The position numbers were made by a program, and so were the translations under genes. The notes under the pieces are model-generated. The model saw only the letters and a program-made list of their open reading frames with translations, had not been told where the DNA came from and searched no databases. From Synechococcus sp. ATX 2A4 (GTDB taxonomy: Bacteria > Cyanobacteriota > Cyanobacteriia > PCC-6307 > Cyanobiaceae), in contig NZ_JAGQCV010000001.1 of assembly GCF_024346375.1 (NCBI RefSeq), positions 62,001-126,000 of the forward strand: a DNA stretch of 64,000 nt. Direction: 5' to 3'. Within the stretch, counting starts at the first letter, position 1. Every line of letters starts with the position of its first letter. Positions 1-10,294 of this stretch are shown piece by piece.

Positions 1-462
1 GCGGCCCTGCCTTATGTGGAGGCGGTGTTCTATCGCACGGCCCCTTTCCGCGGCACCAAGAGCTACAACGCCCAGGCTGGTCAGGTGCCGCCAGAGCAGG
101 CGGACTTTCACTACGGCATCCTTTATGCCGATGTGTTCCCGGTGGGTTCAGCCGGCATCCCGCCCACCCTGCTGATGCAGGACATGCTCCACTTCCTGCC
201 GCCCTATCTGGTGGAGCTCTACCGCAACCACAAACGCGGCGAAGACGACATCCTCGTGCAGCTGGGCATCACCTTCCAGCGCTCCATGTACAACGTCACC
301 TCTGCGGTGATCCAGGCGCTGCGCTGCGCCCTGCTGTTCCCCCTCGATGACCCCGATCCGGAGCACCTCAAGGCCAACCGGGCCTTCTTCGAGGCCCAGA
401 TGGATCGCTTCCTCCGCCCTGAGGCCCGCCTCCGGGATGTGCAAACCCAGGACTACCGCTAG
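1..462 (+). CDS. cupA: CO2 hydration protein CupA/ChpY-like, C-terminal part
   Basis: The frame is open to the left edge, so this is only the last 153 codons; the GTG at 16 is not the true start. The segment containing HYGILYADVFPVGSAGIPP and LLMQDMLHFLPPYL resembles the C-terminus of the CupA/CupB (ChpY/ChpX) proteins. In that family these subunits join specialised NDH-1 complexes at the thylakoid and convert CO2 to bicarbonate. The next gene, 12 bases downstream on the same strand, is fasciclin-type as in the ndhF3-ndhD3-cupA-cupS operons. That context favours CupA over CupB. The upstream ndhF/ndhD genes would lie outside the window. The family call rests on recalled motifs, not an alignment. 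Confidence 0.75.
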   Translation, partial: AALPYVEAVFYRTAPFRGTKSYNAQAGQVPPEQADFHYGILYADVFPVGSAGIPPTLLMQDMLHFLPPYLVELYRNHKRGEDDILVQLGITFQRSMYNVTSAVIQALRCALLFPLDDPDPEHLKANRAFFEAQMDRFLRPEARLRDVQTQDYR

Positions 463-474
463 AGATTCCCAGCC

Positions 475-876
475 ATGGCCACCATCATCGAAACCGCCAA
501 AGGCGCCGGCCTGTTCTCCACCCTGCTCACGGCTGTGGAGGTGGCCGGCCTCACCGCAGCCCTGGAGAGCCCTGGCCCCTTCACGGTGTTCGCCCCGGTG
601 GACGACGCCTTTGCCGCCCTGCCGCCCGGCACCGTGCAGACCCTGGTGGACAACCCGCCCCAGCTGGCGCGCATCCTCAAGTTCCACGTGCTCGCCGGTG
701 CCTTCAGCCGCAGCGAGCTGGTGGAGCAGGCCAGCTGGGAAAGCCTGGAAGGCGCCGCGATTCCGATCCGCTGCGCCGAGCCCTTTGAAGTGAAGAATGC
801 CTCCGTGCTCTCCGCCGACATCGTCTGCGACAACGGCATCGTGCACGTGATCAACCGGGTGATGCTGCCGGGCTGA
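475..876 (+). CDS. cupS: Fasciclin-domain protein, CupS-like
   Basis: A 133-residue protein that is a single fasciclin (FAS1) domain with no signal peptide. The family signs are an N-terminal segment TIIETAKGAGLFSTLLTAVE, the motif GPFTVFAPVDDAFAALP, and the C-terminal half with ILKFHVLAG and DNGIVHVINRVMLPG. In cyanobacteria a cytoplasmic stand-alone FAS1 protein encoded directly after cupA is CupS, a subunit of the low-CO2-inducible NDH-1MS complex. Spacing of 12 bases to the preceding gene supports co-transcription. FAS1 proteins are also found as free secreted proteins, but the missing signal peptide and the neighbour make CupS the better reading. Confidence 0.8.
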   Translation: MATIIETAKGAGLFSTLLTAVEVAGLTAALESPGPFTVFAPVDDAFAALPPGTVQTLVDNPPQLARILKFHVLAGAFSRSELVEQASWESLEGAAIPIRCAEPFEVKNASVLSADIVCDNGIVHVINRVMLPG

Positions 877-1026
877 GCTGGGTGGTAGGGGCGATCAGAG
901 CAGGAGAAAGCAAAGAAAGGAACGTGATGGGATCGACGCCGCTGAAGGCGCTGCTGAAAGGGCCAGGGAGATTTTGGCGGGCTCAGAGTGGGCTCAGAGC
1001 GGGTTTCGGCGGGCATGGAACGGCCC

Positions 1027-2922
1027 CTAGAGATAGAAGCCCACGGTGGTCACCACACGGGTGCCGCCGTTGCGCAAGGCCTGGCGCAGATTCAGCGCCG
1101 ACTGGTTGTGCAGCAGTTTCTCCCAGGGCCGCCTCGTGACATATACGGGCAGCACCACGGTGCAGAAGCTGGAGCGGTCATTGCTGTGCTCCGCTTCGAA
1201 GCGCTGCACGAAGGAGGTGACCGGATTCACGAGCGAGCGATAAGGGGAGGGCAGCACCTCCAGGCGCACCTGGGGCAGCGTCTGGTTCCAGTGCTGGCGA
1301 AACGCTTCAGCGCCGCTGCCATCGAGATCCACGTGCACTGCCACCAGCGGCCCGGCGATGCTGCGGGCATACCGCACCGCTTCGGCGCTGCCGCGGTTGA
1401 GCGCCCCCACCAGCACCACCACCGGGGCGCCGCCCTGCTCCGGAGCTGGCGGCAAGCTGAGCGGGGTGCCGGGATCGAGACCGAGGCGGCGGGCCATGCG
1501 GCCGTAGTGGGCCTTGATCGCCAGAAACAGGTTCACCAGCAGCGGCACGCCCAGCACCACCAGCCAGGCCCCCTCGGTGAACTTGCTGAACAGCAACACG
1601 CCGCACACCACCCCGGTGACCAGGCAGCCCAGGCCATTCACCAGCGCCTTGCCCCGCCAGCTCTCGGCGGTGCGTCGCCCCTTCCACCAGTGCACCACCA
1701 TGCCCGCCTGCGAGAGGGTGAAACTGGCGAACACGCCCACGGCGTAGAGCGCGATCAACCGGCTGACACTGCCGTCGAACACCAGCAGCAACAGCGCCGC
1801 AAAGCTGCTCAGCAGCACGATGCCGTTGGTGAACACCAGCCGGTCGCCGAGGGAAGCGAGCTGGCGCGGCATGAAGCCGTCCTGGGCCAGGAAGGCGGCC
1901 AGGCGAGGGAAATCCGCGAAGGCGGTGTTGGCAGCCAGCAACAGGATCAACAGGGTGGTGAGCTGCAACAGCAGCAACAGCGGCCCATTGCCGAAGATGC
2001 GCTCCCCCAGCTGATACAGGAGCGTGGGACCGGTGTCTTGTGCCACCAGGCCCAGCTCGGTGGCCAGAGCGCTGATGCCGCTGAACATCAACGCCAGCAG
2101 GATCACCATCACGGTGAGCACCCGGCGGGCATTGCGCCACTCCACCTGCTTGAACGCCATCACGCTGTCGCTGATCGCCTCAATGCCGGTGAGGGCGGCG
2201 CAGCCGGAGCTGAAGGCGCGCATCAGCAGCACCGGCCCCAGCGCCGCCAGCGCGGCGCCGTGCTCGCTGTTCAGCAGGCGGCTCTGCTCGGCCAGCGACA
2301 CAGCGCTGAGCGACCCCTGGCTCCACTGGATCAGGCCGGCCACCACCAGGGTGAACACCGCCCCCATGAACAGAAAGGTGGGCAGGCTGAGCAGGCGGGC
2401 GGTGGAGCGCACGCCGCGCAGGTTGGCGAGCATCAGCAGGGCCACCGCCACCAGGCACAGCGGCGTGCGCCCGCCCCCGAGCAGGGGGAAATAGGAGGTG
2501 AGTGCGGCGATGCCAGCGGCCGTGCTCACCGCCACGGTGAGCGTGTAGTCGATTGACAGCGAAGCGGCAGCGCAGAGGCCAGGGATCACACCAAGGTTGT
2601 CGTGCGACACCCGGTAGGAGCCACCGCCTTGGGGATAGGCCTTGATGGTTTGCCGGTAGCTGATCGCAACCACCAGCATCAGCGCCACGATCAAGCCTGT
2701 GATCGGCAGGGTGAGAGGCAGGGCGGCGGCCCCGGCCATGCCCAGCACGAGCACAATCTCCTGGGTGGCATAAGCCACCGAGGAGAGGGCGTCGGAGCTG
2801 AGAATGGCGAGAGCTTCGGCGTTGGTGAGCCGTTCCTCGGCGTGGGCGCTGGTGGGAAGCGGGGCTCCAATCAGCAGGCGTCTGAGCGACTGGGTGCCTG
2901 ATCCGCGTGGATCGTTGGTCAA
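1027..2922 (-). CDS. APC-superfamily permease, KimA-like K+ (or amino-acid) transporter
   Basis: A 631-aa protein from a TTG start. The N-terminal SSDALSSVAYATQEI and YRQTIKAYPQGGGSYRVS are typical of the KimA/YdaO branch of the APC superfamily. About 12 hydrophobic segments cover residues 50-470, and a soluble C-terminal region of about 150 residues resembles a universal-stress-protein fold (VVVLVGALNRGSAEAVRYA). KimA proteins import K+ with protons at the plasma membrane and are controlled by cyclic di-AMP; related family members carry amino acids, so the substrate is not certain. A PII-family gene ends 57 bases upstream on the same strand, so the two are probably co-transcribed and the PII protein may regulate this transporter. 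Confidence 0.75.
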   Translation of the reverse strand: MTNDPRGSGTQSLRRLLIGAPLPTSAHAEERLTNAEALAILSSDALSSVAYATQEIVLVLGMAGAAALPLTLPITGLIVALMLVVAISYRQTIKAYPQGGGSYRVSHDNLGVIPGLCAAASLSIDYTLTVAVSTAAGIAALTSYFPLLGGGRTPLCLVAVALLMLANLRGVRSTARLLSLPTFLFMGAVFTLVVAGLIQWSQGSLSAVSLAEQSRLLNSEHGAALAALGPVLLMRAFSSGCAALTGIEAISDSVMAFKQVEWRNARRVLTVMVILLALMFSGISALATELGLVAQDTGPTLLYQLGERIFGNGPLLLLLQLTTLLILLLAANTAFADFPRLAAFLAQDGFMPRQLASLGDRLVFTNGIVLLSSFAALLLLVFDGSVSRLIALYAVGVFASFTLSQAGMVVHWWKGRRTAESWRGKALVNGLGCLVTGVVCGVLLFSKFTEGAWLVVLGVPLLVNLFLAIKAHYGRMARRLGLDPGTPLSLPPAPEQGGAPVVVLVGALNRGSAEAVRYARSIAGPLVAVHVDLDGSGAEAFRQHWNQTLPQVRLEVLPSPYRSLVNPVTSFVQRFEAEHSNDRSSFCTVVLPVYVTRRPWEKLLHNQSALNLRQALRNGGTRVVTTVGFYL

Positions 2923-2979
2923 GGCTCCGCTCAGACGCGTTCACAGGAGGATCGTAGGCTCACCCTCGGGATCAGACTG

Positions 2980-4514
<1,535 letters not shown>

Positions 4515-5999
4515 GTGACTCCAAGCGCCAAGCCGTCCGATCCCGCCGCAGAATCCTCTGCTGCGCCAGCCTCCAGCCACCGGCCGGTGCCCTTCGGCGA
4601 GGCCGCCCGCTACTGGCTGGAGCTGGGGCTGATCAGCTTTGGTGGGCCGGCCGGGCAGGTGGCGCTGATGCACAGCGAGGTGGTGGAGCGGCGTCGCTGG
4701 CTCTCGGAGCGGCGCTTTCTGCACGCGCTCAACTACGCCATGGTGCTGCCGGGGCCAGAAGCCCAGCAGCTGGCCACCTACATCGGCTGGCTGCTGCACG
4801 GCATCCCCGGCGCTCTGGTGGCGGGCAGCCTGTTCATCTTGCCTTCACTGCTGTTGCTGCTGTTGCTGTCGGCGGTGTACGCCATCTGGGGGCAGCTGCC
4901 GCTGCTGGTTTCGGTGTTCTGGGCGCTCAAGCCGGCCGTGACGGCGATCGTGATCCAGGCGGCCTGGCGGCTGGGCCGCCGCACCCTGCACAACCCGGTG
5001 TTGCTGGCGCTGGCCGTGCTGGCCTTCGCCGGTCTCACCCTGTTTCGGCTGCCGTTTCCCCTGATCCTGCTCACAGCGGCCGTGATCGGCTGGCTGGCAG
5101 CTCGCTGGCGTCCCCAGTTGTTCAGCCCGTCCCGCCAGGCGTCGCCTGCTGCTCCTGGCCAAGGCGCAGGCACCACCGTCATGCCTGTGGCCGAGCGGCT
5201 CCCGCTTCATGGCGATGCCACACCCACCCCCGCCCATGCCCGCTTCGATCGCCGCCGGCTGGCCCTGATCCTGCTGGCCGGGTTCGCCGCGCTGGTGTTG
5301 CCGCTGGCGTTGGTGAGCGGCGTTGGTGGCTGGGATGGGCTGCTGACCACGATGGCCCGCTTCTTCAGCCGCGTGGCCGTGTTCAGCTTCGGTGGCGCCT
5401 ATGCGGTGCTGCCCTACGTGGCCCAGGGGGCGGTGGAGCAGCACCAGTGGCTGAGCGCCAGCCAGATGATCGACGGCCTGGCCCTCGGTGAAACCACCCC
5501 CGGGCCCTTGATCATGGTGGTGACCTTCGTGGGCTTCATGGGCGGCTGGAACACCGCCCTCGCCACCCTGGACGCGGACGCCACCACCAGCCTTGCCGCT
5601 GGCACCACCAGCCTGGCCGCTGCCGCGACGGCCCTGCCGCTGGCGGTGCTGGCTGCCCTCACGGTCACCTGGTTCACCTTCCTGCCGTCGTTTCTGTTCA
5701 TCCTGGCGGGCGGGCCCTTGGTGGAAGCCAGCCGCGAGGACATCCGCCTCAGTGGACCGCTCACGGCGATCACCGCCGCTGTGGTGGGCGTGATCGCCAA
5801 CCTGGCGGTGTTCTTCGCCGGCCATGTGCTCTGGCCCGACGGCGCGGGCGGTGGCTTCGATCCGGCGGCGCTGGCGCTGATGGCGGCGGCGGTCGTGGCC
5901 CTGCTGCGCTGGCGCTGGCCGGTGCTGCGGCTGATCCTCACGGCGGCCCTGATCGGCGCCGGGCGGCAGCTGGCTATCTGGGCCGGGCTGCTGGGTTGA
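4515..5999 (+). CDS. chrA: Chromate transporter family protein (ChrA-like)
   Basis: A 494-aa inner-membrane protein with the duplicated ChrA architecture. The first half begins with LISFGGPAGQ and carries YAMVLPGPEAQQLATY; the second repeats the pattern with VFSFGGAYAVLPYVAQGAV and GLALGETTPGP. Each half has about five to six hydrophobic segments, joined by a proline-rich linker near residues 200-235. The family exports chromate, or in some members takes up related oxyanions. The open frame extends upstream to 4233, but that part has no family similarity; the GTG at 4515 precedes a short polar leader and the first conserved helix. A TTG at 4500 is an alternative. It converges on the ABC-transporter operon. 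Confidence 0.88.
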   Translation: MTPSAKPSDPAAESSAAPASSHRPVPFGEAARYWLELGLISFGGPAGQVALMHSEVVERRRWLSERRFLHALNYAMVLPGPEAQQLATYIGWLLHGIPGALVAGSLFILPSLLLLLLLSAVYAIWGQLPLLVSVFWALKPAVTAIVIQAAWRLGRRTLHNPVLLALAVLAFAGLTLFRLPFPLILLTAAVIGWLAARWRPQLFSPSRQASPAAPGQGAGTTVMPVAERLPLHGDATPTPAHARFDRRRLALILLAGFAALVLPLALVSGVGGWDGLLTTMARFFSRVAVFSFGGAYAVLPYVAQGAVEQHQWLSASQMIDGLALGETTPGPLIMVVTFVGFMGGWNTALATLDADATTSLAAGTTSLAAAATALPLAVLAALTVTWFTFLPSFLFILAGGPLVEASREDIRLSGPLTAITAAVVGVIANLAVFFAGHVLWPDGAGGGFDPAALALMAAAVVALLRWRWPVLRLILTAALIGAGRQLAIWAGLLG

Positions 6000-6018
6000 A
6001 CGTGCTGGGCTGAGCAGC

Positions 6019-6762
6019 TCAGAGGATCTGGGCCAGGAACTGACGGCTGCGCTCGTGCTGGGGGTTGGTGAAGAAGGTGGTGGGGGCCGCTGCCTCCACG
6101 ATCTGCCCCTCCGACATCAGCACCACCCGGTGCGCCACCTCGCGCGCGAAGCCGATTTCGTGGGTCACCACCACCATGGTCATGCCGTCGGCGGCGAGGG
6201 CGCGCATCACCTCCAGCACCTCCCCCACCATCTCTGGATCAAGGGCGCTGGTGGGTTCATCGAACAGCAGGATGCGGGGTTCCATGCAGAGCGAGCGGGC
6301 GATCGCCACCCGCTGCTGCTGGCCGCCGGAGAGCTGGCCGGGATACTTGCCCGCCTGCTCGGCGATGCCCACCCGCTCCAGCAGCCCCAGGGCCTGGGCC
6401 TCTACCTCCGCCCGCCGCCGCTTGCGCACCACCACCGGCGCCAGGCTGAGGTTCTCCAGCACGGTGAGATGGGGGAAGAGATTGAACTGCTGGAACACCA
6501 TGCCGGTGTCGCAGCGGATCGCATCGATGTTGCGCAGGTCGTTGGACAGGGCGATGCCATCGATCGTGATCGTGCCCTCCTGAAAATCTTCGAGGGCGTT
6601 GAAGGTGCGAATGAAGGTGCTCTTGCCCGAACCCGAAGGCCCCATGATCACCACCACCTCGCCGCGGCTCACGCTCAGATCCACACCGCGCAGGGCATGG
6701 AAGCCGTTCGGGTACCACTTCTGAACCCCGCGGGCCTCAATCATCAAGGGGCTGGCGGCCAT
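6019..6762 (-). CDS. Polar amino-acid ABC transporter, ATP-binding protein
   Basis: A 247-aa ABC ATPase. Walker A is GPSGSGKST, the Q-loop is VFQQFNLFPHLT, the signature is LSGGQQQR, and Walker B is ILLFDEPTSALDP with a downstream H-loop (VVVTHEIGFA). The spacing and the RTFNALEDFQEG segment match the GlnQ/AapP/BztD subfamily that powers uptake of polar amino acids. The frame is open far upstream, but the ATG at 6762 gives the normal start (MAASPLMIEARGVQKWY). It is the last gene of a four-gene minus-strand operon (binding protein, two permeases, ATPase) and begins 2 bases after the preceding permease ends. Confidence 0.94.
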   Translation of the reverse strand: MAASPLMIEARGVQKWYPNGFHALRGVDLSVSRGEVVVIMGPSGSGKSTFIRTFNALEDFQEGTITIDGIALSNDLRNIDAIRCDTGMVFQQFNLFPHLTVLENLSLAPVVVRKRRRAEVEAQALGLLERVGIAEQAGKYPGQLSGGQQQRVAIARSLCMEPRILLFDEPTSALDPEMVGEVLEVMRALAADGMTMVVVTHEIGFAREVAHRVVLMSEGQIVEAAAPTTFFTNPQHERSRQFLAQIL

Positions 6763-6764
6763 GG

Positions 6765-8024
6765 TCAGGTGGGGGAATGGGAAGGATTGAGGCGGAGCTC
6801 CAGCGCCCGGCTGCCGAGGCCAAGGGCGGCGCAGCAGCACCAGAACAGCACCGCCAGGGTGAGATACACCTCGGCGTTCTTGCCGAGGAATTCTGGGTTG
6901 GCCATCACCGTACGGGCGGTGCCGAGCAGTTCGAGCAGGCCGATCAACGACAGCAAGGTGGTGTCCTGCAGCAGGGAGATGAACTGCCCCACCGTGGCGG
7001 GCAGGGCAATCTGCAGGGCCTGGGGCAGCACCACATGCCGCAGGGCCTGCGGCATCGACAACCCCAGCGAGCGGGCGGCCTCCAGCTGACCGACGGGCAC
7101 CGCCGCCAGACCGGCGCGCACGGCTTCCGCCAGATAGGCCCCGCAGAAGAAGGTGAGCACCCAGGCGGCGCGCCAGACGCGGTCGGGGGCCCAGCCGCCG
7201 GGAAGCATGTAGCCGAGGATGTTCTGCCCCAGGAACAGCAGGGTGATCAGCGGGGCGCCGCGGATGAACTCGATGTAGAGCACCGAGCTCCAGCGCAGCA
7301 ACGGCAGGCTGCTGCGGCGGCCCAGGGCCACCACGATGCCGATCGGGAAGCTGAGCAGGATGGCGAAGCTGGCCATCAGCAGGGTGAGCAGCAGGCCGCC
7401 CCATTCCGACGGCGGCACGCGCGGAACGCCCAGCCCGCCGGCGATCAGCACCATGCCGAACAGGTAGAGCGCCGGCCAGAACAGGGGCAGGAAGCGCAGC
7501 AGGCGCCGCGGCACCAGCCCCCCCCACTGGCCCGCCACCCCCCGCAGCACCAGCAGCAGCGCCGTGATCGCCCACCAGCGCAGCTGGAGCGGCACCGGCA
7601 GCTTGAGCGCAGCCGGCAGCCAGGCGGCCAGAAAGGCCAGCACGGCAATGGCCACCAGGTCGTTGAAGGGCCAGAGCGTGCCGCTGCGATCCGCACGCGG
7701 ATGGCTGCGCAGCAGGCCCCAGCTCGCGCCGGTCGTCACCGCCGCCAGGGCCACCAGCAACCACAGGCGCCACTGCTGCGGCAGTGGGTAGCGCCCCACG
7801 GCGAACAGGGTGGTGTTGGCCTGGATCACCGCCCACTGGGCCTGGCGGAAGGCCCAGTGCCAGAAGCCCACGCCAGCGGCCAGCAGGGCGGCAAGCAACA
7901 GCACGCTGATCACCCCGTCGAGGGGAGTGGCGAACAGCTCCTGACGCAGCGCCCCGCGCCAGCTGCGGCGGGCGGAGGGGGGAGCGGGCCGAGGCGGGAG
8001 GAGTGGCGGGGAGGAAGAGGTCAT
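6765..8024 (-). CDS. Amino-acid ABC transporter permease (AapM/BztC/NatH-like)
   Basis: A 419-aa membrane protein. The C-terminal half is the HisM-type permease domain with the EAA loop (EAARSLGLSMPQALRHVVLPQ) that docks on the ATPase. The N-terminal half adds an extra hydrophobic region with four or more segments, as in the long AapM/BztC subunits of general L-amino-acid transporters. It pairs with the permease encoded just upstream, whose stop overlaps this start by one base, indicating translational coupling. The substrate is probably acidic/neutral or broad polar amino acids, inferred from subunit architecture. Confidence 0.9.
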   Translation of the reverse strand: MTSSSPPLLPPRPAPPSARRSWRGALRQELFATPLDGVISVLLLAALLAAGVGFWHWAFRQAQWAVIQANTTLFAVGRYPLPQQWRLWLLVALAAVTTGASWGLLRSHPRADRSGTLWPFNDLVAIAVLAFLAAWLPAALKLPVPLQLRWWAITALLLVLRGVAGQWGGLVPRRLLRFLPLFWPALYLFGMVLIAGGLGVPRVPPSEWGGLLLTLLMASFAILLSFPIGIVVALGRRSSLPLLRWSSVLYIEFIRGAPLITLLFLGQNILGYMLPGGWAPDRVWRAAWVLTFFCGAYLAEAVRAGLAAVPVGQLEAARSLGLSMPQALRHVVLPQALQIALPATVGQFISLLQDTTLLSLIGLLELLGTARTVMANPEFLGKNAEVYLTLAVLFWCCCAALGLGSRALELRLNPSHSPT

Positions 8025-9010
8025 CAGCGCTCGCGAATCTGCACCAGTTGGTTGACGCCGTTCATCAGCACCGAAATCACCAGATCGATCAGCAGATAGG
8101 CGCCGAGCAGCAGCAGGAACACTTCCAGGGCGCGGCCCGTCTGGTTGAGGGTGGTTTCAGAGACGGAATAGAGATCGGCGTAGCCCACCGCCACCGCCAA
8201 CGCGGAGTTCTTGGCCAGGGAGATGTACTGGCTGTTGAGGCCCGGCACGATCACCCGCAGCGCCTGAGGCAGCACCACCGTGCGCATGGTGGCGCTCCAG
8301 TGCAGTCCCAGCGAGGTGGCCGCCTCCCACTGCCCACGGGGCACCGAGGCGATGCCGCCGCGCACCACCTCGGCCACGAATGCGCCGGTGTAGGTGATCA
8401 GGCCGGTGATCAGGGCGGAGAACTCCACAGATAGGCGCAGCGGCGCCCGCCAGACATCGTTCACCAGGGTGGGCCCCTGCCACTGAAAGCCTTCGGCGAA
8501 CCAGGCCAGATACAGCCCGGACTTGGAGAGCACCACGCCGGGCCATTGAAAGGCTGCGGTGCTGTTCGGCAGCGCCAGGAACACCACGAAGTACCAGAAC
8601 AGCAACTGCAGCAGCAGGGGGATGTTGCGAATCACCTCCACATACACCCGCGCCAGGCGGCGCAGCAGGCCATTGCCGCTGAAGGCGGCCATCCCCACCG
8701 CCGTGCCCAGCACGGTGGCCCCCACCAGGCCCACCACGATCGCCCGCAGGCTGTTCACCAGCCCCACCACCAGCACGCGCCAGTAGGGCATCGAGGCATC
8801 GAAGGGGATCAGGCTTTCGGCCACATCGAAGCTGGCGGGTTGCCCCAGCCACCGCCAGGTGAGCAGCAGCCCGGCGGCGGTGAGGTTGCGTACCAGGTTG
8901 CCCAACAGCAGGGCAATCACCACTAGGATCGCCAGCCCCACAGCCCCCTGGACCAGCCAGGGAACCACGCGCCGATCCCGCCACCAGGGAACCCGCTGGA
9001 TGTCGCTCAT
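8024..9010 (-). CDS. Amino-acid ABC transporter permease (AapQ/BztB/NatG-like)
   Basis: A 328-aa inner-membrane permease. It has an N-terminal transmembrane helix (VQGAVGLAILVVIALLLGNL), a long region preceding the core, and a C-terminal HisQ-type domain with EAA loop EAATSLGLHWSATMRTVVLPQ. The IPLLLQLLFWYFVVFLALP segment is typical of AapQ/BztB proteins. It forms the heterodimeric channel with the next gene. The binding-protein gene ends only 10 bases upstream, so all four genes should be one transcript. Confidence 0.9.
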   Translation of the reverse strand: MSDIQRVPWWRDRRVVPWLVQGAVGLAILVVIALLLGNLVRNLTAAGLLLTWRWLGQPASFDVAESLIPFDASMPYWRVLVVGLVNSLRAIVVGLVGATVLGTAVGMAAFSGNGLLRRLARVYVEVIRNIPLLLQLLFWYFVVFLALPNSTAAFQWPGVVLSKSGLYLAWFAEGFQWQGPTLVNDVWRAPLRLSVEFSALITGLITYTGAFVAEVVRGGIASVPRGQWEAATSLGLHWSATMRTVVLPQALRVIVPGLNSQYISLAKNSALAVAVGYADLYSVSETTLNQTGRALEVFLLLLGAYLLIDLVISVLMNGVNQLVQIRER

Positions 9011-9020
9011 CGCGAAGCGC

Positions 9021-10151
9021 TCAACGGAAGGGTGGGGAGTAAATCAGCCCACCGTCTTTCCACTGCCGGTTCTCGGCCCGGTCGAGCTTGAGCGGGGAGC
9101 CGGCGCCCACATTGCGCTCGAAGATCTCGCCGTAGTTGCCCACCGCCGCGATCGCCTTGGGCACGAAATCCGCCGGCAAGCCCAGCTGCTGCCCGAAATC
9201 ACCCTCCACGCCAAGGAAGCGGCGCAGGTCAGCAAGGTTGGTGTTGGCTTTGGCTTCCGCCACCTTGGCGGCCACATTGGCCTGGGTGATGCCCAGCTCT
9301 TCCGCCTGGAACAGGGCATAGACGGTCCAGCGCAGGGCATCGGCCCAGACTGGATCGCCATTGACGCTGGCGGGGCTGAGCGGTTCCTTGCTCATCACTA
9401 CCGGCAGCAGGATGTGGGCATCGGGCTGCGGGAAGCTGCTGCGCTTGGCGGCCAGCTGGGAGCGGTCGCTGGTCACGGCCACGCAGCGGTCGCCGAGATA
9501 GGCAGCGTACGTCTGATCGCCGGTCTGGAACTTGAGCGGGGTGTAGGCGATGCCCTGCTCGCGCATGCGATCGGCCAGGTTGAGCTCGGTGGTGGTGCCG
9601 CTCTCCACGCAGATCGGCTTGCCCGCCAGATCCTTGAGGGTCTTGATGCCGCTGGCCACCGGGACCATCAGGCCCTGGCCGTCAAAGAAGGTGGTGGGAG
9701 CAAAAGCAATGCCGTTGCCACCGGCCGCATCGCGGCTCAGGGTCATGGTGGTGTTGCGGGCGAGCATGTCCACCTCGCCGCTGGCGAGGGCCGCGAAGCG
9801 CTCGCTGGAGTTGAGGTCGCGGTATTCCACCTGTTCGGGATCGCCGAGAATGGCGGCGGCCACGGCCCGGCAGGTGTCGGCGTCGAGGCCGCTGTAGGTG
9901 CCGTCGGGGCCGAGGAAGCTGAAGCCCGGCAGCTTGCCGTCGACACCGCAGACGAGCTTGCCGCGGCTGCGGATCGTCTCCATCTTCTGGCTCTGCACCC
10001 CTTCACCGCCACCGCCGTCGTTGGCGCAGCTGGCCAGCAACAGGGACAACACCACTGGAGCCGCCGCCAGCAGGGATCGCAGACGCGGCCGCCGCAGACG
10101 TGATGGCTGAAGACGTGATGGTTGCAGGCGCGGTGATCGCAGCTGAAGCAT
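9021..10151 (-). CDS. Amino-acid ABC transporter substrate-binding lipoprotein (AapJ/BztA/NatF-like)
   Basis: A 376-aa periplasmic binding protein. A hydrophobic signal segment (LRSLLAAAPVVLSLLLASC) ends in a lipobox-type LASC, so it is probably a lipoprotein. The mature part begins with a glycine-rich stretch and carries type-II periplasmic binding motifs: GKLVCGVDGKLPGFSF, GLDADTCRAVAAAI and GKPICVESGTTTELN. Length and motifs match the AapJ/BztA group. The ATG at 10151 is chosen; an in-frame ATG at 10193 would add 14 residues. Codons 16-35 hold short imperfect repeats rich in Arg, Leu, Pro and Ser before the hydrophobic core. First gene of the transporter operon. Confidence 0.9.
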   Translation of the reverse strand: MLQLRSPRLQPSRLQPSRLRRPRLRSLLAAAPVVLSLLLASCANDGGGGEGVQSQKMETIRSRGKLVCGVDGKLPGFSFLGPDGTYSGLDADTCRAVAAAILGDPEQVEYRDLNSSERFAALASGEVDMLARNTTMTLSRDAAGGNGIAFAPTTFFDGQGLMVPVASGIKTLKDLAGKPICVESGTTTELNLADRMREQGIAYTPLKFQTGDQTYAAYLGDRCVAVTSDRSQLAAKRSSFPQPDAHILLPVVMSKEPLSPASVNGDPVWADALRWTVYALFQAEELGITQANVAAKVAEAKANTNLADLRRFLGVEGDFGQQLGLPADFVPKAIAAVGNYGEIFERNVGAGSPLKLDRAENRQWKDGGLIYSPPFR

Positions 10152-10294
10152 CCGGGGCTGTGGCGAAGTGAGCGCAGTTTGCCAGCAGGACACAAGAGCT
10201 GCTGGTCACAACGCCCACACGTTGCAGGCCGCCTCTCCATCGCTTCAGGCGACGGCGATGATGGCGATCAGGTCCAAGCCCGGGTCGCCGCTTG

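Noticed and set aside
988-2556. A 522-codon plus-strand frame rich in Gln and His
   Set aside because: It lies antisense to the KimA-like permease; composition is typical of the shadow of a GC-rich membrane-protein gene.
6765-7836. Extension of the ATP-binding-protein frame upstream of 6762
   Set aside because: It is the shadow of the permease gene in another frame; ABC motifs begin only after the ATG at 6762.
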